Made by a program: the position numbers and the translations under genes. Shown here one piece after another: positions 33,898 to 45,500 of a stretch of 64,000 bases of DNA; position 1 is the stretch's first letter, and every line of letters begins with the position of its first letter. Location: positions 247,482 through 311,481 of the forward strand of contig BCIJ01000015.1 of NCBI GenBank assembly GCA_001599935.1, read 5' to 3'. The DNA is from Holtermannia corniformis (Eukaryota; Basidiomycota; Tremellomycetes; Holtermanniales). Under the pieces are notes generated by a model. It did not search any database. It was not told the DNA's origin and saw nothing but the letters and a program-made list of their open reading frames with translations.

Positions 33898-34769
33898 CTA
33901 AGTCGATTCCCGAAATCTCAGCTGCACTTTGGTTTGATACGCGCCCCGGTCGAGGTCACCGATCCACGTCAGGTCACTCTGCATCTCTAATCAGCAGCGA
34001 GACGATGCATCCCTAACCTCTTTCACATCTGCATCTCGAGAGGTATCGTCTCCACTATCTCGATCCTTGTGCGCGGTTTCTTGAGATCGAGGAACGGCGG
34101 ACGAGTAGGAACAAAGCCTTGCGCTGCTTCGTCCCACACTTTGCCTCGACCCGTACAAACCGCAACGTTTGGGCAAAGTTCTCATAGTTGTCAGCTAGTT
34201 TGCTTTGTCAAATACGAGTGTCATATCAGACACACGACTGACCGATTGGGTAAGATGATCGACGAATTGGACGGGAACCCATAGACCTGTAAGTAGAATT
34301 CCAGCATGTGCGTCTTCTCCAGCCCGGCGGACCGCGCACTAGCAGCAGCTGCACGACCCGGCCGATTGTGAGCAAGCCTTGGTGCGATTCTAGGCCAAAG
34401 CGCCGCATCTGCTGCAAGACAGCGAGGTGCAGAGGGACGTCGAGCAGAGCGAGCTCGTCTTGCGACTTGATGCCAGCATCAGCCGCAATGTTCCGATAGT
34501 AATCACACGTTTCAATCGCCAAGGCAGGTCTTTGCAGCTCTTCCAGTGCGTTAGCAGATGCAGCTCGGTGGCTCCGGTCAGTATGCCGTTTTCATCAACC
34601 TGATGTGCGTTCTCGCCTCCGATAGCCCGAGTGTGGATAAAGGAACCTGGACGCATCGTTAACTGCCATCAGACCTAAGGGCACGTACGCATTTTTCCTC
34701 ACTGATATCCATCTCTGAGACCTTGTCGACTATGATCGGCATCGAAGGGGCCGGGCTGGTTTCTGACAT
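33898..34769 (-). CDS. Unrecognised protein; splicing and 3' end uncertain
   Basis: I do not recognise this family. From ATG 34769 the first exon reads MSETSPAPSMPIIVDKVSEM and ISEEKC. Removing an intron gives VPLSTLGLSEARTHI. A second intron with a perfect CTAAC branch site leads to a well-formed helical exon, LAIETCDYYRNIAADAGI, DELALLDVPLHLAVLQQM and FGLESHQGLLTIGRVVQLLL. After another intron comes VYGFPSNSSIILPN. The last part is ambiguous: one phase-consistent path gives a Ser/Asp/Arg-rich stretch and, after an intron near 33990-33950, SDLTWIGDLDRGAYQTKVQ, ending TAG 33898-33900. Another frame reads DEAAQGFVPTRPPFLDLKKP and ends at TGA 34023-34025. Helical character suggests a protein-interaction domain; nothing more can be said. 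Confidence 0.5.
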
Positions 34770-35214
34770 GGTGAGATCCGGAAAGGAGCGGGTGACAAAT
34801 GGAGACAGTAGATAGTAGCGATCATCTACGCCAACTCTTGTGAAAGCTGTCCGAACCAACCAAGCAGCAACATGTCCTGGGTGACTTGCTCCGGTGTTTA
34901 CTGGCATCAATGACACTTGTTCGCATAAGAAAATTGGCACAGAAGAGCTGGCCAAGAACGAGGAATACGAAGCAACTTTTCGTAACTTGGTTCACGTCGC
35001 CACAGATCTCGTCGCTGTGGATGGCAACCCGAACGACGCGCCGTTCATCGTGAGATCGGCCAGTCAGTAGAGCAGCACCTTGTCCCCTTGCGTCTGTATA
35101 GTAGCGACCTCACGGTACCGGCAAACTAGGCAAGATTAGGTAAACAGGTGATGTTGTAGGGGTCGAGCGAGCCAACGCGATTAGCCCGGCCAACGCGTCG
35201 ACACGACGACCACC
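34770..35214. promoter_or_regulatory. Divergent promoter upstream of the MRC1-like gene with an MluI cell-cycle box
   Basis: A 445-bp gap between divergent start codons. ACGCGT at 35193-35198 lies 17 bp before the MRC1-like ATG, with a related CAACGCGA at about 35173-35180 and GACGCGCC at about 35035. ACGCGT is the core site of MBF, which drives G1/S genes in fungi including checkpoint mediators. Function here is inferred from motif and neighbour. Confidence 0.5.
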
Positions 35215-38200
35215 ATGCCCGGGTTGTCGCCTGTCCCCAATTCCCAGCCTACCACATCACCGACAGACACCGAGCCAACACCGCTGCCACCAAAACCCAT
35301 CAGGCGATATGGGCGTCAAACCGCACGGGCCGCATCGCCTGCACACACGATTGTCCCGGCCACGTCCAGTGTCGATCTTGTCGACCGGTTCCAGGCGCGG
35401 TCAACTGCTTGGAGAGCGTCCGTACTAGAGCATGGCATTACCCGGGATCGACCTGGGATCCAGACCGAGGCTGAAGAAGAGGTTGATGACGACGTCGACG
35501 ATCAAGAGGCCAAGCGGTTCATGCTCGCTCTACGGGCCAAGCCCACCGTGCCCGGCTTCGACTCGACAACCTCTGCTCTCACATCACTCGCATCGACCTC
35601 GCCTCGACCGCCCAAGTCGCTGCCCGCGCTCGGACCTACGACGTCCGAGTCGGCACTGACGGCTTTACCGCCCACGACGGACCCGCTCGCGTCAAGCCCT
35701 GTCAATGTCAAACTTGGCACACGCCGTACTTCACAATCCTCACCTACGCCGGTCGTGAACGAGGAGACGCTGTATCCGCCTAGGAGAATCGGCGCGCCCA
35801 GCACGAGCACGAACACGAGACGACGTGTGCTGACACTGTCCGATGACGAAGACGAGCCCGAGCCGGCGGCAGACAACGAGGAGACGATTGCACCTCGCAA
35901 GATTGGGGCGGCCGGTGGACGGCGGAGGGTGCTGGAATCGTCCGATGCAGAGGAGCAAGCTGGCCCAAGTCCGAGTCCGTCGCCACCTCCACGACGTCAA
36001 GTCGAGATGCGATGGAGCGAATCGCCGATCAAGGCGCGTGCGGCGTCGGTGCAGGTCGCAAACCTCGATGGGGGCGAGGAGATGGAGCTGCCGGGTCTGG
36101 ATGAGCTCAAGGTCACCAAAGGCAAAGGCACAGCGGCGAACAAGGTACGCCCAGTTAGCAAGCGTCCACCGCCGAAAAGCTGAAAAGTGTAGCCACTGCC
36201 TAAAGCTCAGTATGAGGAAATGCAACGAGAGATGGCGGCGAGCCGGCGAGGTCAGTCACGCGGCCAAGCGTTGATATCGCGCTGACAAGCCAGAACGCCC
36301 GCACGCTAGTATGGCTGCTACACGCCAAATCATGCCAATCACCTCGTTCCTCTCCAAAGCGACTGCTTCTGTTCAATCATCGGCGTACGGCACCACTCGA
36401 CCACAAAGACCCCTGACGACGCATACGCCCGAGCTTGCGCACTCGCACGCCGGGCCCCCGACATCAAGCCCGCACATCCCAACGCCCTTGGACGACATCT
36501 CGTCCTTTAGCTCTGTCGGCGACAAGAACCGTCTCGAGGGCGGACTCGGCGTTGACGGCGATTCATCCCCGGCTGCACGGCAGGCTGCAAAGCAGAAGCC
36601 GAGTCCGCTTGAGCTTCATGATCAAGTCGACGACGTGTTACCGACGCTCGATGACACTGCGCGCGCGCTTGACCAAGCCAGGGTGATTGCCGAACGCCGG
36701 GCCCGGCTCGCCAAGGCAAAGGAGGCTGCGCGCCAGAGGCCGGCGCCTCTTGCTGTCGCCGGATCAGACTCTGACAGCGATATCGAGATTGTCAAGGAGA
36801 CGCCGCAGCGTGTACAGCCTGTCGCCTCGGGTTCCAAACACCCTCAGCCTGCACCGGCAGACGTCAAGCCTTTCAAGACGTCTCGCCATGTCTCCAACGT
36901 CTATCTCATGGCGGGCGTCAAAAAGCACGCAAAGGAAGAGCTTTCGGAGAGCTATGTTGAGCATGCCGGTCATGCTTTCGGCCACGCCGACGTCAAAGTC
37001 AAGCAAGGCGCACGGACGGCCGTCGGCGTCAGCGCCAAGAAGAATGCGGCGATCAGCACGATGGCAATGTCCGACTGGACGCTCAAGCTGCATCGTGACC
37101 GGGCAAAGAAGACGACGATGGCAAAGGAGGAGGCATGGGGTGCAAAGCGCGTCCTCGCAGAGAAGGAGGTCCTCGATCTCCCATCTATGGTCGAGAAGCT
37201 GCAGGGCGGAGTGGTGGATATGCAAGATGACGAAGATGAGGACGACGAGGAATTCGTGCCAGAGGGCAGTGGTAGCGAAGCCGACGTGGACGAGGGCGCA
37301 CAAGAGCAGATGCAATACAGCGGCGAAGAGGACGCTGCCGAGGACACGGGTTCTGGTATGGAAGATGAAGACGACGACAAGGAGAACGAACCCCCGGCGC
37401 ATATCGACTCGGACGACGATGCAACACCGATCGCTCGGCCCGTACGACGGCGCAATGTCGTGCGCTCGGAATCAGGCAGCCCGCTCGTCGTTCGTCAGTC
37501 TCGACCACTCGAGCCAATCGCCTTGCCAAACGGCAACCTGCACAGTGCGCTGTTACAAGCCGCGGCACCGGACGCGGCTCCCAAACTTGACTTTGGCGGC
37601 TTCGAGGATGGTAGCGAGGAGGGTGGATTTTCTCAGCTGTTTGATGCGACGCAGGTGGACGAGCAGCCTGTACGTCCCGTCAAGTGAACTGTTGGACTCG
37701 CGCTGACCTTTCAGACCGATGGCTTTGCAGCTCTTCGCCAGCAGGGCGCGGCCGCACTGCTTCCCGCTCATATGCTTCTTCCAGCGAACCACATCACGGC
37801 GACGCAGGTTGAGCGAGACAACGCGCTCGTTGCGGCCGAGGCGGACGCCGAGGCGCAAATGGTGCCGATTGAGAACGAGACGCAGCCGAAATACCTCAAT
37901 CAGGAGGGGTGAGTCGTCCTGAAGGGCTGCACGATCTTGTTTGACTCGGAACAGGTTCCTCACGCAAACTCGTCCTGAAGAAAGCCAAATTGCCGGCTCA
38001 CAAGCCATGTTCCCGGAGAGCCTCGAGCTGCAGAGCATGTCAGCACCGCCGTACTCTGCAACCCAGGTCTCGATCCGGTCACCCGAGAAACGCGTCTCAT
38101 CCCCGGAACAGACTTCGCCACGTCTGCAACGTCTCAAGCGTCGGACGAGCTACGCGTCACCTGATGAAGACGCGATGGACGTGCAAGAAAGCGTGCCGGA

Positions 38201-39369
38201 CGTCAGTGTGCCCCAGCTCGAGTCTGCACCCCGCAACGCCTTTGATCTCCTTCGCCAGGGTGCCGCGCACAAGCCACTTGAGAAGCAGACGAGGAGCATG
38301 GGCGAGTTTGTCGATCAACAGGCCGAGGAGAGTGAAGAAGAGGACGTCTGGGGCGACAAGCGCAAAGACGATGATGAAGAGGAAGACGGTGATGAGGATG
38401 ACGTCTTCCTGCCGGATCTTGTCAACGACGCGGAGCGCACGGCGGCTCAAGAAGCAGCGGATCAAATCGCGCGAGAGGCGAAGCGGCGGTGAGTATGAGA
38501 GCTCGCACAGCAGAACATTGCTGACGAGCATACAGCGAGCAGGAAGCCGAGGACGAAGCGGCCGCATTGGCTGCGGCGCAGAATGTGGCAGACGGAGGCT
38601 GGAAGACGCGCAAGCGTGGTCTGGACATGGACGTGTCTGACGATGAGGATGACGGACAAGGCAGAGTTGGTCGCAAGGAGCGAAGACGGCGTCGCAGGAG
38701 ATTGTTGCAGGTCGACGGTGTTGGTAAGTCGTCACGTCTAGGGCCTTCGACCGGGCTGATGACCCGGCAGATACCTCGTCGTTCCAGGCCGCCTATGACG
38801 AAGGCATGGACACGGAAGATGACTTTAGTGACGTTGCGGAAGATTCAGTCGAAGCCGTCGAGGACTCGGCCGAGAGCCTGACTGCTGAGCAGAAGCGGAG
38901 ACAGCTCCGAGACGTCATTGCCAAGGAGCGCGAAGCCAAGGTGAGTCGCGATCCAACTGGTTGCGATTGCGCTCATCTCCAACCAGGCTTTCGGTCGCCA
39001 GGACACAATCGTCGATCTCACATTCGACGACGAGATGGATGAGCCGGAATTCGTGGTCACAAAGCGCGAATCGCAACTGGGCGTCAAGCCACATCTACCC
39101 GAAGTGCGTCCATGGCAGCGATCCTCCCTCGGCGACTGACACTCGATTAGACAAAGAGCAACGACCACTTTGCGAGCTTCCTCAAAGATCACGCCGAGAA
39201 GGGCCAGAGCACTCGCAAAGCCGGCGGTGCCTCTTCTTCTGTCGTCACAGCGCAGAGAAGTCATGTGCCGATCAGAGGTCCTACCAAGGCCAAGGCTACC
39301 TCGACTTCATCTACCCGATCCAACTCGTCTCTCAGTCGCCTCGACCGCAAGACTAGCGGATTCTTGTAA
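35215..39369 (+). CDS. MRC1: MRC1/claspin-like DNA replication checkpoint mediator
   Basis: Large acidic, mostly disordered replisome protein that relays fork-stall signals from Mec1/ATR to the effector kinase. From ATG 35215 the N-terminus is Ser/Pro/Thr-rich with a DVDDQEAKRFMLALRAKP helix. A Lys-rich segment (LAKAKEAARQRPAPLA) follows. Next is VKKHAKEELSESYVEHAGHA, long Asp/Glu runs, ENEPPAHIDSDDD and LDFGGFEDGSEEGGFSQLFD. This last block followed by GFAALRQQGA resembles the claspin/MRC1 conserved region (GGFSQLFD type). Later acidic blocks (DNVFLPDLVNDAERTAAQEA-type) and RQDTIVDLTFDDEMDE lead to a Ser/Thr/Lys tail and TAA 39367-39369. Several SQ/TQ sites are present (VSIRSP, TQTRPEESQ). 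About eight introns; total roughly 1,250 aa. A small shared-promoter MCB box fits G1/S expression. Confidence 0.78.
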
Positions 39370-39511
39370 CCAGCATGTACTTGTACCTCCTGTGCGCTTA
39401 TCCTAATTGTATCACCCACTGAGACGAAGGAAGCATGCATGTCGTAACTACAACATCACTTAAGGCACTATTACAGTCGCTTGCGAAGATCATGCATGGA
39501 CACGCAGCCGT

Positions 39512-42500
39512 TCAAGCTTCGCCGCCGGCGCTGAGCACAAAGCCCAACTTGGCCAAACATTTCGTGAGGTCCGCTTTGGAGACGGGTTTGGCCAACACGG
39601 CCGAAAAGACTGTGCCTTCCTCATTGATGGATTGGTGTTGCTCGTACGAGGTCGCGGCGATGACTAGGGCATGTCAGGCTAGCCCTCGCATATACCATCA
39701 CGACTTACTTGGCGTGTTCACGTTGGCATTGTTGGTCGATCGGATCATCCGAGCGACTTGCTCGCCATTGACGTTGGGCATGTGAATGTCGCAGATGATG
39801 ACATCGAACTCTGAGAACCTCGGTCAGCTCTATTTTGGGAGAATGCTCAACGCACGGATGCTTCCCATCGTAGCCGCCAGAGCCTCGGCACCGTCATTGA
39901 CACAGACGCAGCGACAACCCATACGAGTGAGCAAGGTCTCAAGTATCTGTCAAAATGAGCGTGGGATACGGTGACAGCTGTCATGCACACCTTTTGAGAG
40001 ATCGGGTTGTCCTCCGCTATCAGAACATCGAGGTTGCGGTCGGATAGAACAGGCTCGAGTTCGCGCTTGACGTCACCGGGTGATGACCCGGCCACAGACA
40101 CAGGCGCCTCGGTATTGGTCGACTGTTGTCGCCTTTGTTGCCACAACTCGGCATTCTTGTCACTTGAGGTGATTGAGGCGGCTCGAAGGCGGCTAGGCGC
40201 CGATGCCCGACGATAGCCTTCAGTCTCTTCCGATGACTTGACGCGATCAAGCGCATTCATCTCGGACGGCCGCCGCAGGTGAATCGGGACCGACCCCGGA
40301 GTCACAGGCAGACCCCGTGAAGGCGTGGATGCAGCAGATGAGGTCGAAGTGGAGGGCGAGGGCGGGGCTTGTGATCCAAGTGCGAAATCCGAGTGCTTCG
40401 AGCGCACCTTTGCCCGAAGCTTCATTGAGACACTACGTCGGCGATCCCGCATCGGCGCGGCGCCGTCCAGGGCCTGCGACATGGGCAGCATGTGGTCGGT
40501 TCGCAGTTTCCGGATAACATCGTCATTGGCTTGCTTGAGTACGGGTAGGTTCTTGTAGTTGAACGTGCCAAAGTCGTCCAAGATGCGGTCATCTGACTCG
40601 GCGTGTGAACCGTCGTCCGAGACGATTGCAGGATCGGCGGCCGTGAGTTGATCAACTACACGACGGACCTGGGGCATCGCCTGGCTGCCGCTGTCTTCGT
40701 CATGGAACGCTTGGGCTGCGGCACCTCGGGGGTCGAAGTAATCGGTCGACTCCGGGTCAGTGACGTCGGGAACAAAGCTCGCCTCTTCCGTTGTGATGCT
40801 ACTCCAATCGATGCCAGCGAAGAACGCATGGCTCTTGACCTCCGCTGCGCCTCGCGAACCCAATCGCTGCTTGGGATCCGAGCACATCAGCCGGTTCATG
40901 AGGTCATGCGCTTCTGGCGAGACTTCGATTTCGTCGTCGTGCCACTGGATCCGTCTCGAGATGACATTGTCGAAAACCTTTTCGGGCGAGTCGGCATGGA
41001 ACGGAGGATAGCCATAGAGGAACTCGTAGAGCACGACTCCGAGCGCCCACCAATCCACCGCGGCATCGTCTCCGCCAATACCCAGGATACTCTCCGGAGC
41101 CAGGTAATCGGGCGTTCCCACAAACTTTGGTGGTTCCTTGCCGCCCGTAGCCGACGGCGACCATCCATCAGAGGTGCTCTTGGTGGCGGTCGAGATGGTT
41201 CGCAAATGTTCCGATCGACGATTAGGCGGCCCACCTCCCAAGCTCTCAGAGTCGGTCGAGTCATCCGCGGAACCACCCGAATCTTGATAGCCTCCAAAGT
41301 AAGATTGCCCGAGGTTCGAGAGCGATGGGGGAGGGTGGAGTTCCGGAGACAAATAGGGAGATTCTGTCGATGACATGGACGGCGTACGTTGCGGCTGGAA
41401 TCGGCGGTGCACACGAGCACGGCCAAGCGAAGTACCTCGAAGTACAGCCGGACGAGGCCCGCCAACCTGACGGTTCAGCAAGCCGATTCGAGATAGACCA
41501 AAGTCGGTCAACTTGAGGTGACCCCGGGCATCGATGAGCAAGTTGTCCGGTTTGATATCACTGTAGTCGTTAGCGTTCAGTCATCATGCCTGTATCAACT
41601 CACCGATGAACGACACCCTTCTCATGGAGATATTCCAAGCCGAGCACTACTTCCGCAATGTAATTGCGAGCCCAGTCTTCCGAGAGACCTCCCAGGGTCT
41701 TGACCAACGACGCACAATCACCCCCATTGAGGTACTCCATGACCAAGTACAGATACTCTTTGCTTTGGAAAGAAAAGAAGAGCTTGACCACATACGGCGA
41801 GCTCGCTTGATTCATGAGGATAGTCCGCTCTGCCTTGACGTTGGTGATCTGGTTTTTTGCAATCATGTCCGACTTCTTGAGGGCCTTGATTGCGAAATAG
41901 TCGCCAGTCGCTACCTTCTTGGCCAGGTATACTGAGCCGAACGCGCCTCGACTGATTGGCTTTATAATCTCGAAGTCCTTGATTGACGTAGGCGCTGTGC
42001 GCGACGCAGGTACCGTGGTGGGGATACGGGGAGACAACGGAGCCTCAGATAGCCGGTTAGACGTGGACACTCGCCGCGAGTGGTGACCCTCGTGTTTGCT
42101 CGGAGCCGATAAGAGCGGTGAAGACGGTTTGCTGGCCAAAGCTGGCGCAACCGAGATCGGTCGGGGAGCCGCGAGAGGCGGGCCCGTGTTCGCAGCACCA
42201 CTTCCTGCAGTTGAGCCTTCCAGCTCTGTCGGCGACATCGGTACTGGGAAGATGCGATCGCGCGTTTCGTCCTCTTTCGCAAGGGAGCTGATATGTGTTA
42301 CAGGTAGCTGCGCCTTGGGTGACACTTCTCGAGGCGCGTCGGCAACTGGCTCTGCCGCAATCGGCTCTGCTGGAGTTGACGCCGGCTGGGGAACATCCCC
42401 GTTGGATGTGTCGGCGCCAGATGAGCTAGCGCTCGACTCCTCTTCAATTGCCAGCATGCGGTCCACCTTATCCTCCCATTCCTGCCGCACCCGTTCGGAG

Positions 42501-45500
42501 TAGAGGATGGTATTACGCATGCGATTGACGGCAATCTGCTTTTGCCGGACTTGCGTATCGACGTGTTGAAGCAACAAGGTCGTCGCCCGGTCTTCTGAAT
42601 GCGGCGGCTTCCACCTTGCAATTTGAGATAAGCGATTCTCGGAGTTGGGAGACAACACTCGTTGGGCATGCACGGGCGTATCCACGTCCTCTTCCTTGAC
42701 TGAAGGAGTTGAAATCTCATGCGCCGCGGTCAGCACGTCGATCGCCGCTTCCAGTTGACCATGTTGAACCTTGCGTGCGGACACCAGTTGCGGCTGATGT
42801 AGCGCGGGCGAGGGATCGCCGCCAATGACGGTTTCCGGCAGCATGAAGCTGACAAGGTCTTGATGTGGGTTGGGCAGAGCAGCACCCGCCTCTTCCACGG
42901 CGATACTCAAACGTTGCACTACCTGGCACAGGTCCGTTAAGCGCTCATTGCAAAGGGCAATGTCGGCTTCGAGGCGGTGCTCCTCGTTGCAAGTTTCATT
43001 GTGCTTTTCGAAGAACCAGGTCGGGACCTGGCGCTCACAGATGCGGCACAACAGGGTGTCTTGCGTAAGCTCGCCGCCTTGGGCGAAAAAGGTCGAAGGC
43101 CCGGTTGCACCAGGGGTCGCTACCTCTCGCGCGCCCTCGATGATCGCGCTGTCTTCGGGCAAGCTTGACCGGATGACCGGCTTGATGACCCACATGGTGT
43201 GTGTCGCCACGCCAGTATCGCGATCACGCATGAGCATGCCGATGCCCTCGAGCTCGATGTACACCGGACCGGGCTCCCGATCATCCTCATCATCCTGCGT
43301 TGCAAGGGCGCGCCAAACTTGGAAGCGGAAACGCGCTTCCACGGTGTGGCTGTCGTCTTTTTCGAGCTCCATCGACGCCATCTGAAACGTCGATACATCG
43401 GCAGGTGCCAGCATGTCAGCCACCGGGAGACCGCACGCATCAGCCGGTTCAGTTCTGCGCTTGTGAGTAATAGTCACGTAAGGTGAGCCATGGCACGCAC
43501 CCAATGACCTCTCGCCAAGCCGGGTTCACCCATTCGATGATTTCGCCTCCTAAACTGAGTTCCATAACGATGTTGACGCTCTTTGCATGTTCCGCCATCA
43601 AGCGCAACTCTTCAGCAGCAAGGGCCTTGGGCCGCTCGATACTTGGTACGGGTGCGGGCGTCGTTGACAGACTCGGTTGCTCGGATGTATGAGAGCGGTC
43701 CTCTCCTTCGCCAAGCTTGACGTCTGGTGAGTCGGTGCGCGGTAGAGCATCAATGACCACCGCCGGTGATGACCGTGCGCTGTCCATGGCGTTCTTGAAT
43801 GACTGCTCAAACCTCTGCTCTTCCCGCGCCGGCTTCATGACGAACATCAACGGCTCATCCTGATCGTCTTCGTCAAAGTTCCAGAACCCCTTTTCCGCTT
43901 CCCACCACTCGACGACTCGGCTCAAGCCAGCGACTGCGAGCAGCAGTTGTACGTACCAGCCGCGTCCCGGCCATTCTGGGTTGTCGTCCCATGCCTGGCC
44001 AACCTTCTGTACCTTTTGCACCATCTCCTGACATGATGCAGGCCGGGACACAAAGGAGTTGACAGGCGTGTCAAGTATGTCGGTCGCGATGGAGATGATC
44101 TCTTGCAGGGCCTTCATGAGTGGGGACTCGATGGAGGACGGCGCGTTCTCGAGACTGCCTTGAACGTCGTGGAGCAAACCTCGATGACCTGGCATTGGTG
44201 ATCGAGACCTCGAAGTCGAGCGTGAGCTGGACGACGAATGATTACGATCCATACTCAGAGTAAGGTTTCGAGCAACCGATCGCACGTCGAGTGTTTGGGG
44301 TGGCCTTTGAGCGATGCTGAGACGTCGACGAGCGATTCGACCGGGGCTTAGCGGTGCTGAATGGCCCACAGATGGTTCTCTGCGCTTGACAGGACTCATT
44401 GCCGAACCTGTGTGTCTGCTCAGGGAATTCCGTCGGCTGGTACTACGCGACGTTGAAGGGATGGGGAGTGACGGGGCTGCGAATCGGTCAGCGAGATCGA
44501 CACACAAACGAAGTACCTACCTCGGCGAGCGTGTACATTACTGCGGTCCGCATCGGTGCCTTCGTCTTCCGTATCGACCATGCCAAGAAGCGGCGAGCCA
44601 ATATCGAGATCGAGAGCGCCCTTGTCCTCCTCCTCGTCTCTATCAATGCCTTCAATCTGATCAATGCGGATACGCTCTTCCACAAAACTGGCAATCGCAT
44701 TGACAATTTTGCGAAGCTCCTTGTCGCACGTATCCTTGGCGCCGGCAAGACGATGACGAATGTGACGGCGGACAGAGTTGATGGTGATGTCGGTCGATGC
44801 GGGGGCGAGCAAGCGATCTTCAGGAGAGTTGCGACTTCCCGTCTGTAGGGCATATACCGGGGAAGGAGTGATGTCCCACTTGTGCGTGCCCGGCGTGAGG
44901 CCCGGCCCGTTGAGCGATTGACCATAGGAGGATGAGCGAGATGTTGTATGACTCGGCGGGATCGGTCTGGCCTTGTCGCTGCCTTGTTGACTGTCACTCC
45001 CTTGCTGCGTGACCGAGGCAGCAGTCGAGCTCGTGCCTCGGGAGTTGGATCCAGTGTCTAGGCCAAGAACGTGAGGTTCGAGTTTGAGCGACAAGTGTGG
45101 CTGTTTCCTCCTGGCCTCAAGGCCACTAGCAGGACGCTCAAGAGCGGTGGACGAGCTGATGGTACTCATGGCAGGAGCGGTCGACTTGCGCGTCAATTGC
45201 TCGCGAAGCAGAGACAGCTCTGACGTATGCCCCGCGGACGTCGACAGGCCGGACAGGTCGGCCGAGGTGGACGCAGTGATGCTCGCTGCCGCTTGCAGAC
45301 CACGGGCATCAAATACGTTCCTGGGACGCAGTTCGGCGTGGGATGTCGCATTGCGCAAGGACTGTGACTGGGAGGAGGCAGACTCCCGCCGAGTGGGCAC
45401 AGGTGGCAGCAGTCCGGCCGGCACGGCACTGGTAGGGCCAGAATGCAACCCACTGCCTCGACGCGACTGCGGTGCCGACGGCACGCGCTGCTGAGATGAC

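Noticed and set aside
36764..37706. Long open frames on other frames and strand of the MRC1-like gene
   Set aside because: Arise from acidic and Ser-rich codon bias; the acidic frame with splice joins to both neighbours is the real one.
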